Shown in pieces: positions 43,094-51,540 of a stretch of DNA of 64,000 nucleotides. Positions within the stretch are counted from its first letter, which is position 1; each line of letters starts with the position of its first letter. The position numbers and the translations under genes are program-made. The stretch covers positions 1-64,000 of the forward strand of contig NZ_LLZN01000046.1 of NCBI RefSeq assembly GCF_001509795.1, given 5' to 3'. The stretch comes from Streptomyces sp. NRRL WC-3605 (GTDB taxonomy: Bacteria; Actinomycetota; Actinomycetes; Streptomycetales; Streptomycetaceae). The notes beneath the pieces are model-generated. The model searched no databases. It had not been told where the DNA came from and was given only the letters and a program-made list of their open reading frames with translations.

Positions 43094-43144
43094 TCACGGG
43101 GCCGCTGGCGCAGGCGTCCGCTGATCACGGGCACAGGGACGAGG

Positions 43145-43558
43145 TCAGCCAGCCGTGTTGACCATGGACGCCGCCGCGTACGTCAGGTAGTTCCACAGCG
43201 TCCGCTCGTGCTCCTCGGAGAGGCCGAGCTCGTCGACGGCGACCCGCATGTGCTTCAGCCAGGCGTCGTGGGCCGCGCGGTCCACGGCGAACGGGGCGTG
43301 GCGCATCCGCAGCCGGGGGTGGCCGCGGTTCTCGCCGTACGTGGTGGGGCCGCCCCAGTACTGGATCAGGAACAGGGTCAGACGCTCCTCGGCCGGACCC
43401 AGGTCCTCCTCGGGGTACATGGGCCGCAGCAGCGGGTCCTCGGCCACACCCTCGTAGAAGCGGTGGACGAGGCGGCGGAAGGTCTCCTCCCCGCCGACCT
43501 GCTCGTAGAAGGTCTGCTCCTGAAGCGTGCCGCGCCGAATCTCATTCACATCGTCCAT
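43145..43558 (-). CDS. glbO: Group II truncated haemoglobin (GlbO type)
   Basis: A 137-residue 2-on-2 globin. TFYEQVGGEETFRRLVHRFY holds helix A/B with the conserved Phe-Tyr. The group II segment is YWGGPTTYGENRGHPRLRMR, with the proximal His in HAPFAV and DAWLKHM after it. Such proteins bind oxygen or nitric oxide and protect respiration. ATG at 43558. Divergent from the methyltransferase gene, 101-bp gap. Confidence 0.92.
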   Translation of the reverse strand: MDDVNEIRRGTLQEQTFYEQVGGEETFRRLVHRFYEGVAEDPLLRPMYPEEDLGPAEERLTLFLIQYWGGPTTYGENRGHPRLRMRHAPFAVDRAAHDAWLKHMRVAVDELGLSEEHERTLWNYLTYAAASMVNTAG

Positions 43559-43659
43559 GGTCTCAGACGCGGAGACGGAGGACTCCAGGCTTAGGACCAG
43601 CCGTCCCGGGCGGGCCCGGGGCGGTCGCCGCGGGGCGGCTTCCGCAGGACAGTGGACGT

Positions 43660-44673
43660 ATGAGCGCGCAGGCTTCGGACCACGACCCGGACGACTTGGA
43701 CGACTCGGCCGACCTCGACGGGCTTTCCGTCCCGGAGCGGGCCGCGCTGGTGCGCGTCATCGAGCGCAGCGGGGCGTGGGACGCCGACCCGGTGTGGCGG
43801 GACGCCTTCGAGCAGGTGCCCCGGCACCTGTTCGTGCCGTACTACTACGTCGGTGTCGCCGGCGGCTACGAGCGGCGCTGGGGCGAGAGCCCCGACCCGG
43901 CCGCGCGGACCCGCTGGATGCGCGGGGCGTACGCCGACATCCCACTGGCCACCCGGCTGCGCGACGGCGAACTCCTCTCCTCCAGCAGTCAGCCGTCCCT
44001 GATGGCGATGATGCTGGTGGCGCTGGAGGTGGCGGACGGGCACCGGGTGCTGGAGATCGGCACCGGCACCGGCTACAACGCCGCCCTGCTCGCGCACCGG
44101 CTCGGCGACGACGGCCTCGTCACCACCATCGACCTGGAGCCCGAGATCACCGAGTCGGCGCGACGGCATCTGGAGGCCGCCGGCCACCGTCCCGTCGTGG
44201 TGACGGGCGACGGGGCGCGCGGGGTGCCCGGACGCGCCCCCTTCGACCGGATCATCGCGACCTGCACACTGCCGTCCGTCCCGCGCGCCTGGCTGGACCA
44301 GTGCCGCCCCGGCGCGCGCGTCCTGACGCCGTTCGCCACCGGACTGGTCGTGCTGACCGTGGCGGACGCCGGGCACGCCGAGGGCCGCTTCCTGGCGACG
44401 CCCGCCTACTTCGTTCCGCTGCGCGGGGCGTCCCGGCCCGAGCCGGAGCCCGTCCAGGTCGGCGGGCTGCCGCGCGGCGCCCGGGACCACGAGCTGTTCC
44501 GCTTCCTGCTGGCGCTGACCCGGGGCGGCCTGGATCCCCAGGAGGCGTACGCGCTCTGGGAGCGGGAGGGCCGGCCGCCACGGGAGCGGTACGGGATCAC
44601 CGTGCGCGGCGAGCGGGCGTGGGCCTGGCTGGACGATCCCGAGGGACCGTACGCCTGGCCGCTGCCCGGCTGA
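43660..44673 (+). CDS. PCMT-type methyltransferase
   Basis: A 337-residue protein related to protein-L-isoaspartate O-methyltransferase. FEQVPRHLFVP near the N-terminus, LLSSSSQPSLMAMMLVAL (the substrate loop), SAM-binding VLEIGTGTGYNAALLAH and TIDLEPEITESARRHLEA are present, followed by IIATCTLPSVPRAWLDQ. It is longer than housekeeping PCMT (about 210 residues) because of a C-terminal extension. In actinomycetes such extended forms also act in peptide maturation, but no precursor peptide gene is seen here. Confidence 0.85.
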   Translation: MSAQASDHDPDDLDDSADLDGLSVPERAALVRVIERSGAWDADPVWRDAFEQVPRHLFVPYYYVGVAGGYERRWGESPDPAARTRWMRGAYADIPLATRLRDGELLSSSSQPSLMAMMLVALEVADGHRVLEIGTGTGYNAALLAHRLGDDGLVTTIDLEPEITESARRHLEAAGHRPVVVTGDGARGVPGRAPFDRIIATCTLPSVPRAWLDQCRPGARVLTPFATGLVVLTVADAGHAEGRFLATPAYFVPLRGASRPEPEPVQVGGLPRGARDHELFRFLLALTRGGLDPQEAYALWEREGRPPRERYGITVRGERAWAWLDDPEGPYAWPLPG

Positions 44674-44689
44674 CCCGGGTACAGGGCGA

Positions 44690-44729
44690 AGGGGCGGCCG
44701 TACGGCCTCCAAGCCGTACGACCGCCCCT
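44690..44729. terminator. Bidirectional terminator between convergent genes
   Basis: AGGGGCGG and CCGTACGGC pair with GCCGTACG and CCGCCCCT (one unpaired A) around CTCCA. It lies between the plus-strand methyltransferase gene and the minus-strand FHA gene. Confidence 0.8.
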
Positions 44730-44749
44730 CTAAGCGCTGGGCGCGCGAG

Positions 44750-46102
44750 CTAGCCGCGCCGGATCGTGATCGTCGTCCAGGCCCCGACGTGCACCCGGTC
44801 GCCGTCCTGGAGCGGGACGGGGACGAAGGGCTGGATCGGGTCCTCGGAGTTGTTCACCGTGGTGCCGTTCGTCGAGTTCTGGTCGACGACCGCCCAGGTG
44901 CCGTCCGGCTGCTGGACCAGTACCGCGTGCTGGTGCGAGACGCCCGGGTCCTCCGGCGGCACCGACAGGTCGATGTCGGGGGACTCGCCGGTGGAGTGCC
45001 GGCGGCGGCCGATGGTGACCTGGTTGCCGGTGAGCGTGCGCTGCTGCTCGGGCGAATACGCGGGCAGGTTCAGACCCGCGGCCTCCGGGCCCGACCGCTG
45101 CATCATCGCCATGAAGTACTCACGGTCCGGACCGATGGTCGCCGTCCAGGTCGCCGGCTGCTGCTGGTAGCCGGGGCCGGGCGGCGGGGCCTGGCCGGGG
45201 CCCGGCTGCGGGTAGCCGTAGCCGCCCTGTGCGGGGCCGCCAGGAGCGCCCTGCCCGGGACCGCCCGACGGAGGCGGGATCACCCAGTCGTCCCCGCCGC
45301 CGCCGAAGGACGGGCCGCCCTGCTGGGGGCGGTTGCCCTCCTGCGGGAAGCCGGGCGGGGCCTGCGGGGCCGAGGGGCCGGGACCGGCCGGGTGGAACGC
45401 CTGCGGGGCGCCGGCGCCGGGACCGGGCTGCGTGGGAGCGGGCGGCGGGGGAGCCTGCCGCGAGGGGTCGCCGAAGCCACCGGGACCGCCCGGACCGCCA
45501 CCGGGGCCACCGGGACCGCCTCCGAAGCCGCCGGGTCCACCATGGCCGCCAGGACCGCCCGGTCCACCCGGTCCGCCAGGTCCGCCCTGGCCGGGTCCGG
45601 GACCGCCCGGGCCCTGCGGGTCCGCGCCGAACGGCGGGATCGGCTCGGCCGGGCGGTTCACCTGGGACGGGCGCGAGCCCTGGTAGTCGTAGGAGTCACC
45701 GCCGCCGAACGACGGCGGGGGGCCCTGCTGGAAGTGCGAGGGCAGGCCGGGGCCGCCGGGCGCCGGGGGGCGCGGGGCGGCGGGCGTGTACGAGGTCGCC
45801 GTGTTGGTCAGGAAGTTCCACCGGCACTCCTCGCAGAAGGGCGCACCGCCCTCGCGGGGCGTGCGGCACTGCGGGCAGAGCTCGGGCTCCCGGCCGCCGG
45901 GCATGGGCGGACGCCCACCCTGCTGGCCGGGGTGACCACCGGGACCGCCATGGCCGCCGGGACCGCCGGGCGGCGGGAAGCCGTAGCCGCCGGCGGGCGG
46001 GGGCGGCGGCGGAGGGGGAGGTACGGCACCGGCCATGCGGTGACCGCAGACCTCGCACCAGTCGTCGGAACCCGACTGGTGTCCGTTCGGGCAGGTCGGC
46101 AT
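44750..46102 (-). CDS. FHA-domain protein with two zinc-ribbon-like clusters and a long Pro/Gly-rich linker
   Basis: A 450-residue protein. Cluster 1 is CPNGHQSGSDDWCEVCG (residues 4-20). Cluster 2, near residue 75, is CPQCRTP...FCEEC. Residues about 105-330 are a Pro/Gly/Gln-rich low-complexity region. A C-terminal FHA domain holds VTIGRRRHSTGESPDIDLS, VSHQHAVLVQQPDGTWAV and NSTNGTTVN, with the phosphothreonine-binding Arg, Ser, His and Asn-Gly. It is the last gene of the glnX-pknG operon and the likely reader of PknG-phosphorylated targets. Confidence 0.88.
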   Translation of the reverse strand: MPTCPNGHQSGSDDWCEVCGHRMAGAVPPPPPPPPPAGGYGFPPPGGPGGHGGPGGHPGQQGGRPPMPGGREPELCPQCRTPREGGAPFCEECRWNFLTNTATSYTPAAPRPPAPGGPGLPSHFQQGPPPSFGGGDSYDYQGSRPSQVNRPAEPIPPFGADPQGPGGPGPGQGGPGGPGGPGGPGGHGGPGGFGGGPGGPGGGPGGPGGFGDPSRQAPPPPAPTQPGPGAGAPQAFHPAGPGPSAPQAPPGFPQEGNRPQQGGPSFGGGGDDWVIPPPSGGPGQGAPGGPAQGGYGYPQPGPGQAPPPGPGYQQQPATWTATIGPDREYFMAMMQRSGPEAAGLNLPAYSPEQQRTLTGNQVTIGRRRHSTGESPDIDLSVPPEDPGVSHQHAVLVQQPDGTWAVVDQNSTNGTTVNNSEDPIQPFVPVPLQDGDRVHVGAWTTITIRRG

Positions 46103-46196
46103 GTCGGCGCTTCCCCCTCTCCTTTCCGGTCGTTCCCGACCGGATTTCTTCCCACCCCGAGGGGCCAGGCTCGATGCTTCTACTGGGTCCTGCTGG

Positions 46197-47537
46197 TCAC
46201 TTCTTTACACGAACAGTCTTTGTCGACCGCGTCTCGAGTGTCATCTCGTCGGCCTCCGCGACCTTCGCCTTCAGTCGCACAGTACCCGCCGCGACATCGA
46301 CCACGTCCACCACCTTCGCAAGGAGTTTCGCCGTATCCGCGTTTCCGGAGGCCCCGGCGAGCTGAACGGCGCGGCCCAGTTTGGCCGTTGCTCCATCGAT
46401 ATCGCCCGCTTTGCGGAGATCCAGCCCTTCTTGGATGGCCTGGGCCAGTTCGGCCTGGCCGGTGTAGTGGGCGACTTGGGGGTTGATCGACGTCGAAGCG
46501 GTCATGTCGTCGGTCCATACGGCCCGTACGAGACCTTGTGCGCCCAGGTTCTGAGCACTTCCGTCCGGTTGTGGCACGACCAGGGAGACCCGGGCGGCGA
46601 GCATCTCCTGACCGAGGCCGGCCGCCGGGACCTCCACGCATACGTGGTAGTCACGGGACTCGTCGCCCCAGGAACCCGTGGGGTAGTCGCCGGCGCGCGG
46701 TCCCGCCTCGGTGCGGCGGCCGGTCAGGTCCTCGACGGTGGGCGCGACCTGCTTCACGAACCTGATCGTGGTGCCGACCGGGGTCCACACCCGCAGGGCG
46801 ACGTCCGCGACCTCCTTGCCCATCGCGTTCTCCATCATCCGCGTGAAGTCGGCGGCGAGACCGGCCGGGTCGGCGACGATGTCGGCGCTGCCGAGGAGGG
46901 CGGATGCGATCGATGTGACTTCTTTCACTTCCCAGTCGGTGCCCACGCCCCGTGCGTCACACGTGAACCGCCCGGCACACGCGTCCAGCGCGGCCTTCAG
47001 GTCCTCGGCCGACTCGTGCTCGTTGCGGCCGTCGGTCAGCAGGATGCCGTGCCGGATGGCGACGTCGGCGGAGGAGAGCAGCCGGTCCGCGAGGCGCAGC
47101 CAGGTGCCGATGGCGGTGCCGCCGCCGGCGCTGAGCCTGCGCAGCGCCTGCTTGGCCTGCTCGCGGGTGGTGGCGTCGGCGACGGCGAGGCGGCCGCCGC
47201 CCGGGTACACCTCCTTGGCCACGTGGGTGCCGCCGATCACCGCGAAGTGGACGCCGTCGCGCAGGGTGTCGACGGCGGCGGCCGTGGCGTCGCGGGCGTT
47301 GCGCATCTTGGTCGGCGGATAGTCCATCGAGCCGGAGCAGTCGACCATGAGGGCGACGGCCGCGTCCGTGTCCGGTCCGGCGGAGCGGGTCGCGCCGGGC
47401 GCGCCGGCGAGGGTGCCGCCCCCCGTGGAGGTGACCGTCACGATCGCGTTGACCTCGCTGCCGCCCTCCGGCAGGTACTCGTTCTGGTACACGTCCACCG
47501 AGAACCGCGGCACGCTTGGCTTCGAAAAATTGGCCAT
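46197..47537 (-). CDS. VWA-domain protein
   Basis: A 446-residue protein with a von Willebrand A domain. The MIDAS is complete: DCSGSM near residue 66, Thr in GGGTAIGTWL, and Asp in LLTDGRNEHESAEDL. C-terminal beta-rich and helical regions follow (VADVALRVWTPVGTTIRFV, then QAIQEGLDLRKAGDIDGATA). No signal peptide. Operon partner of PP2C, PknG and FHA genes. VWA proteins coupled to PP2C, kinase and FHA genes commonly act as scaffolds or targets in phospho-signalling; the exact role here is an inference. Confidence 0.87.
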   Translation of the reverse strand: MANFSKPSVPRFSVDVYQNEYLPEGGSEVNAIVTVTSTGGGTLAGAPGATRSAGPDTDAAVALMVDCSGSMDYPPTKMRNARDATAAAVDTLRDGVHFAVIGGTHVAKEVYPGGGRLAVADATTREQAKQALRRLSAGGGTAIGTWLRLADRLLSSADVAIRHGILLTDGRNEHESAEDLKAALDACAGRFTCDARGVGTDWEVKEVTSIASALLGSADIVADPAGLAADFTRMMENAMGKEVADVALRVWTPVGTTIRFVKQVAPTVEDLTGRRTEAGPRAGDYPTGSWGDESRDYHVCVEVPAAGLGQEMLAARVSLVVPQPDGSAQNLGAQGLVRAVWTDDMTASTSINPQVAHYTGQAELAQAIQEGLDLRKAGDIDGATAKLGRAVQLAGASGNADTAKLLAKVVDVVDVAAGTVRLKAKVAEADEMTLETRSTKTVRVKK

Positions 47538-47633
47538 TTCTATTCAAATCCCCCTGGACGACCCCGCACTGGGGTCATGGCTGCCGACGGACCGGTCCCC
47601 TCCGGTCCGTTGAGGCCGTCCCCGCGGCAGGCC

Positions 47634-49007
47634 TCAGGCCGATCCTGCCCCTGCCGGCGGTGCCGGGAACGGCAGGACGGCCACTGTTACGTTGTCGTGC
47701 CCGCCGCCGTCGAGGGCGTGACCCACGAGCACCCGGGCGGCGTGCAGGGGGCGCGCGGCGGCGTCGGCCGGGACGATCTCGGCCATGTGCTCGGCGGCCT
47801 CGGCGTAGTTCCACAGGCCGTCCGTGCAGACCACGGCGACCCCCGGGCGGTCGGGTTTGAAGGACGCGGTGTGCGGCTCCAGTTCGTAGGCGTCCGCGCC
47901 GAGCCAGCCCGTGATGGCGTGGGCGCGTTCGTCGGCGTACGCCTCGGCCTCGTTCATCAGGCCCGCCGCGACCATCTGCGCGGCCCAGGAGTCGTCCTCG
48001 GTGAGCCGGGCCGGGGGAGCGGAGCGGTCGGCCGGGACCCAGTAGACGCGGCTGTCCCCGACCCAGCCGACGACCAGCAGGTCGGGGGTGACGACGGAGC
48101 CGACGATCGTGCACGCCGGGGCGTTCTGGTGGGGGGCCTGCTCACGGGCCGTGGCCGGTTCGGCGGCGAGGGCGTTGACCGCGTTGGACGCGGCGACGAT
48201 CGCCTCGTGCAGGGCCTGCTGCGGATGGGTGCCGCGGGGCAGCGCGGCCAGCAGCGACTCGATGGAGGCGCGGGCCGCGGCCAGGGAGGCGTCGTCGGGG
48301 CGGGTCGCCGAGGACACCCCGTCGCAGACCATCGCCAGGGTCGCCGGACGTCCGTCGGGCAGGGTGGTGCGGGCGACGGCGAACGCGTCCTCGTTGCGGT
48401 GGTGGCGCAGGCCGCGGTCGCTGACGGCGGCGACCGGGCCGGCCTCCTGCTCCATGTGGTCCCGTTCGCGGGGCTGGGCGTGGCCGCAGTTCTCGCAGTA
48501 GCCGTCGCGGTCGACCCGGCCGGCGCGGCAGGCGACGCACAGTTTGACGCCCTCCGGCGGGGTGGGCGCTCCGGTGCTCACCCGGGGGTCGGGGGCCTGC
48601 AGGGCGTACGCGTCGGGCTCGGCCGGCCGGTCGAGGCGTACGCCGGAGGACGGCGCGTCGGGGGACTCCGCCGGGACGGGGACGCCGTCCGGCACGGTCG
48701 GGGTGCGCGGTGCGGGGTCGCTCTCGCCGGCCTGTGCCGGGAACGGGGGCGGGCCGGGCTCGGGCGCGGCGGGAGCCGGGATGCCGGGCGGCGGCACCGG
48801 CGGCGGGGGAGGCGTGCCCGGGGGCAGGCCGTGGCCGCCGGTCCCGGTGCCCTGGGCGGCCGAACCGTTCAGGGCGATCGTGGGGTGGTCGTCCGGCCGT
48901 GCGGGCACGGTGGACAGGTCGTATCCGCACGCACCGCAGAAACGGTCACCCGAGTCGAGCGGCCAGGCGCAGCTCGGGCAGGCGGACAACTGGGGCATCT
49001 GCGACAT
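47634..49007 (-). CDS. PP2C-family Ser/Thr phosphatase with two zinc-ribbon-like clusters
   Basis: A 457-residue protein. Cluster 1 is CPSCAWPLDSGDRFCGACG near residue 10; cluster 2 is CVACRAGRVDRDGYCENCG near residue 155, separated by a Pro-rich linker. The PP2C domain has RNEDAF, MVCDGVSSA, WVGDSRVYW, LTEDDSW, CTDGLWN and GGHDNVTV, so the metal-binding Asp set is intact. It should reverse PknG phosphorylation. The ATG at 49007 lies immediately after the pknG stop at 49011; TTG at 49010 is an alternative. Confidence 0.9.
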   Translation of the reverse strand: MSQMPQLSACPSCAWPLDSGDRFCGACGYDLSTVPARPDDHPTIALNGSAAQGTGTGGHGLPPGTPPPPPVPPPGIPAPAAPEPGPPPFPAQAGESDPAPRTPTVPDGVPVPAESPDAPSSGVRLDRPAEPDAYALQAPDPRVSTGAPTPPEGVKLCVACRAGRVDRDGYCENCGHAQPRERDHMEQEAGPVAAVSDRGLRHHRNEDAFAVARTTLPDGRPATLAMVCDGVSSATRPDDASLAAARASIESLLAALPRGTHPQQALHEAIVAASNAVNALAAEPATAREQAPHQNAPACTIVGSVVTPDLLVVGWVGDSRVYWVPADRSAPPARLTEDDSWAAQMVAAGLMNEAEAYADERAHAITGWLGADAYELEPHTASFKPDRPGVAVVCTDGLWNYAEAAEHMAEIVPADAAARPLHAARVLVGHALDGGGHDNVTVAVLPFPAPPAGAGSA

Positions 49008-49010
49008 CAA

Positions 49011-51524
49011 CTACACCCACGTCCGGGGGCGGTAACGGTTTGCACGTTCCACCAGGTCGATCCTCTCCTCGCCGCCCGGGGCCAGCCGGGCCAGCATGCG
49101 GTACGAGCGCTCCAGGCCGAACCGCAGTCCCCGTTCGTCCAGGCCACTGCCGAGCAGCGTCCGTCCTCCGGGGGCGGACGGGGCGGAACCCTGGCCACCG
49201 GAGAGTATCCAGTCCAGCGCCGCACCGAGCACTTCCGCCGACAACTCCTCCCGGCGCGCCGGGTCCAGGCCGTACGCGTCCAGCGCCTCCACCTGCCCCG
49301 CCGCGGCCGTCAGGTCGTCCAGGAACGGTACGTCGCCGGCGACCGCCGTGCGTTGACGCAGCCGGGCCCGGACCGCCGCGACGCGCGCCGCCGTGTAGTG
49401 GATCGAGCTCTCCGGGACGGATTCCAGGGTCGCCACGGCCCCCCGGCGGTCGCCCGTCGCGAGCTGGACGCGGGCCAGGCCGAAGGCGGCGCTGACATGG
49501 CTGGGGTCGGTCGTCCAGACGAGACGGTAGTACTCGGCGGCGTTGTCCAACTGGCCCAGCACCTCGGCGCACAGACCGAGCGCCAGCTTCGGGGCCGGCT
49601 CCCCGGGAAAGGCGTCGTAGATCGCGTCGAAGGCGAGCGCGGCGCCCTCGTGGTCACCGGTGACGAGCGCGACCACACCCCGGTACCAGACGACCCGCCA
49701 GTCGTCGGGGCGTTCGTCCTCCAACTCCAGCAGGGCCTCGTGCGCGGCACCCGGGTCGCCGCCCTCCAGCCGGGCCCGCACCTGGCGCAGCCGGGACTCC
49801 GTCGACGGCGCCGGCACCGCGGCGAGCGCGCCGAGCAGCTCCGCCGGGGCGGTGGTCAGCAGGCCCGCGAGGAAACCGGCGTTCGGGTCCGCGGCGTCGA
49901 CGTGGGGGACGGGCAGCGCCAGCGCGGCGGCGGGGGCGTCGGCCTCCTTGACGATCCGTGCGGGGGGCGGCGCGGTCACGGCCGGCGTCCGGCGGGCGGC
50001 GCCCCCGCGAGCCGGCACCGGGCGCGCCCCCAGCCGGGAGACCTCCCCGGCGGACGCCGGGAACAGCACCGTGTCGGTGACCCGCAGCTCCGGTCCGAAC
50101 AGCGTGGACAGCGCGGGCCGCGCCCGGCCCGACTGGAGGGAGACGACCTCGCGCAGCACCCCCGTCAGCTGCTCCGCCATCTCCTGCGCGGAGGCGAACC
50201 GGCGGGCCGGCTCGGGGTCGGTGGCGCGGACCAGAAGCCGGTAGAAGGACTCGTACCGGCGGAACACCTCGATGTGGTCCGGGTCGGGCAGCGATCCGGC
50301 GTAGACGTTCGTGTAGCCCTGGAAGTCGAAGGCCAGCACGGCGAGGGTGCGGGCGACCGTGTAGAGGTCCGAGGCGACCGACGGGCCGGCCTCCGCGACC
50401 TCCGGCGCCTGGTAGCCGACCGTGCCGTAGACGGCCGACTCGTCGTCGTCCATCCTGCGCACCGCGCCCATGTCGATCAGCTTGAGCTGGTCCTCGGTCT
50501 GGATGGCGTTGTCGACCTTGAAGTCGCAGTACAGCAGGTTGCGGCTGTGCAGATGCCCGAGGGCCTCCAGGGCCTCGATGCCGTACGCGCACGCCTGCTC
50601 CACCGGCAGCGGATCGCGCCGCCCGGTCTCGGTGCGGCGCGCGTTCGCTATCTCCTTCAGGGACTTGCCGCCGACGTACTCCATCACGATGTAGCCGTCG
50701 AGGGAGCCGGTGCGCTGGTCGAGGTGCTCCACGAAGTTGTAGATCCGCACGATGTTGGCGTGCTCGATCTCCGCGAGGAAGCGCCGCTCCGATATCGCCG
50801 CCGCCATCGCGTCCTGGTCGCCGGTGTCGAGCAGGCCCTTGAGCACCACCCAGCGATCCGAGACGGCCCGGTCCACGGCCAGGTAGATCCAGCCCAGCCC
50901 GCCGTGCGCCAGACAGCCCACGACCTCGTACTGACCGTGCACGATGTCCCCGGCGCGCAGCTTGGGCACGAACGAGTACGGGTGCCCGCACTTCGTGCAG
51001 AACCCCTCGGTACGGCCCGGCCGGTCGCCGCGCGCCCGGCCGACGGGCGCGCCGCAGTCGGAGCGGGAGCAGAACCGCTTGCGCTCCGGCACCTCCGCGT
51101 TCTCCAGCACCATCGCGCGCGGGTCGGGACGTGGCACGTCCGGCACCTGGACCAGCCCGGCGCCGAGCCGGCCGCGCCCGCTGGAGCCGGCCGTGGAACC
51201 CGAGCTGCGCACCGACACCGAACGGCCCGTGGACCGCCCGGACACCGACCGCGACAGCCGCCCCGACACCGAGCGCCGGGACCGCGAGGACCGCGACGAC
51301 TGCGAGGACGCGCGCGAGCTGCCCCGGCCCGTGGAGCGTGAACCACCGCTGCCCGAGGCGCCCTTGCCGCCCGCCGCGGCCCCGGTGGGCGGCGAGCCGA
51401 CCGTGCCGGTCGCCGAGACGACCGGGGCCAGGCCGCAGGTGTCGCAGTACAGCTCGCCGCCGCCCATGTCCTCGTACGACCCGGTGCAGTCCGGGCGCTG
51501 ACAGGTCTGCCCCGCCTGGCTCAT
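49011..51524 (-). CDS. pknG: PknG-like Ser/Thr protein kinase with TPR-like C-terminus
   Basis: An 837-residue protein. It starts with a Cys cluster (CQRPDCTGSYEDM...CDTCG), then a Ser/Arg-rich linker (about 55-130), then a second Cys cluster (CSRSDCGAPVGR...FCTKCG), as in the rubredoxin-like region of PknG. The kinase domain has CLAHGGLGWIYLAVDR, the Lys in VVLKGL, catalytic YCDFKVDN, metal-binding LIDMGAVRRM and TVGYQAPEV. The C-terminal third is helical TPR-like. Mycobacterial PknG controls glutamate metabolism and is triggered by GlnX/GlnH, both encoded upstream here. ATG 51524 follows GGGGAGG. Confidence 0.92.
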   Translation of the reverse strand: MSQAGQTCQRPDCTGSYEDMGGGELYCDTCGLAPVVSATGTVGSPPTGAAAGGKGASGSGGSRSTGRGSSRASSQSSRSSRSRRSVSGRLSRSVSGRSTGRSVSVRSSGSTAGSSGRGRLGAGLVQVPDVPRPDPRAMVLENAEVPERKRFCSRSDCGAPVGRARGDRPGRTEGFCTKCGHPYSFVPKLRAGDIVHGQYEVVGCLAHGGLGWIYLAVDRAVSDRWVVLKGLLDTGDQDAMAAAISERRFLAEIEHANIVRIYNFVEHLDQRTGSLDGYIVMEYVGGKSLKEIANARRTETGRRDPLPVEQACAYGIEALEALGHLHSRNLLYCDFKVDNAIQTEDQLKLIDMGAVRRMDDDESAVYGTVGYQAPEVAEAGPSVASDLYTVARTLAVLAFDFQGYTNVYAGSLPDPDHIEVFRRYESFYRLLVRATDPEPARRFASAQEMAEQLTGVLREVVSLQSGRARPALSTLFGPELRVTDTVLFPASAGEVSRLGARPVPARGGAARRTPAVTAPPPARIVKEADAPAAALALPVPHVDAADPNAGFLAGLLTTAPAELLGALAAVPAPSTESRLRQVRARLEGGDPGAAHEALLELEDERPDDWRVVWYRGVVALVTGDHEGAALAFDAIYDAFPGEPAPKLALGLCAEVLGQLDNAAEYYRLVWTTDPSHVSAAFGLARVQLATGDRRGAVATLESVPESSIHYTAARVAAVRARLRQRTAVAGDVPFLDDLTAAAGQVEALDAYGLDPARREELSAEVLGAALDWILSGGQGSAPSAPGGRTLLGSGLDERGLRFGLERSYRMLARLAPGGEERIDLVERANRYRPRTWV

Positions 51525-51540
51525 GTCCTCCCCCTGCCCC

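Noticed and set aside
45440..46030. Dense GGxCCx-type direct repeats in the FHA gene
   Set aside because: They are explained by the Pro/Gly-rich linker codons of the FHA protein, not a separate repeat element.
46101..51341. A 1,746-codon plus-strand open frame opposite the VWA, PP2C and pknG genes
   Set aside because: Same reasoning: antisense shadow of clearly coding minus-strand genes with conserved motifs.
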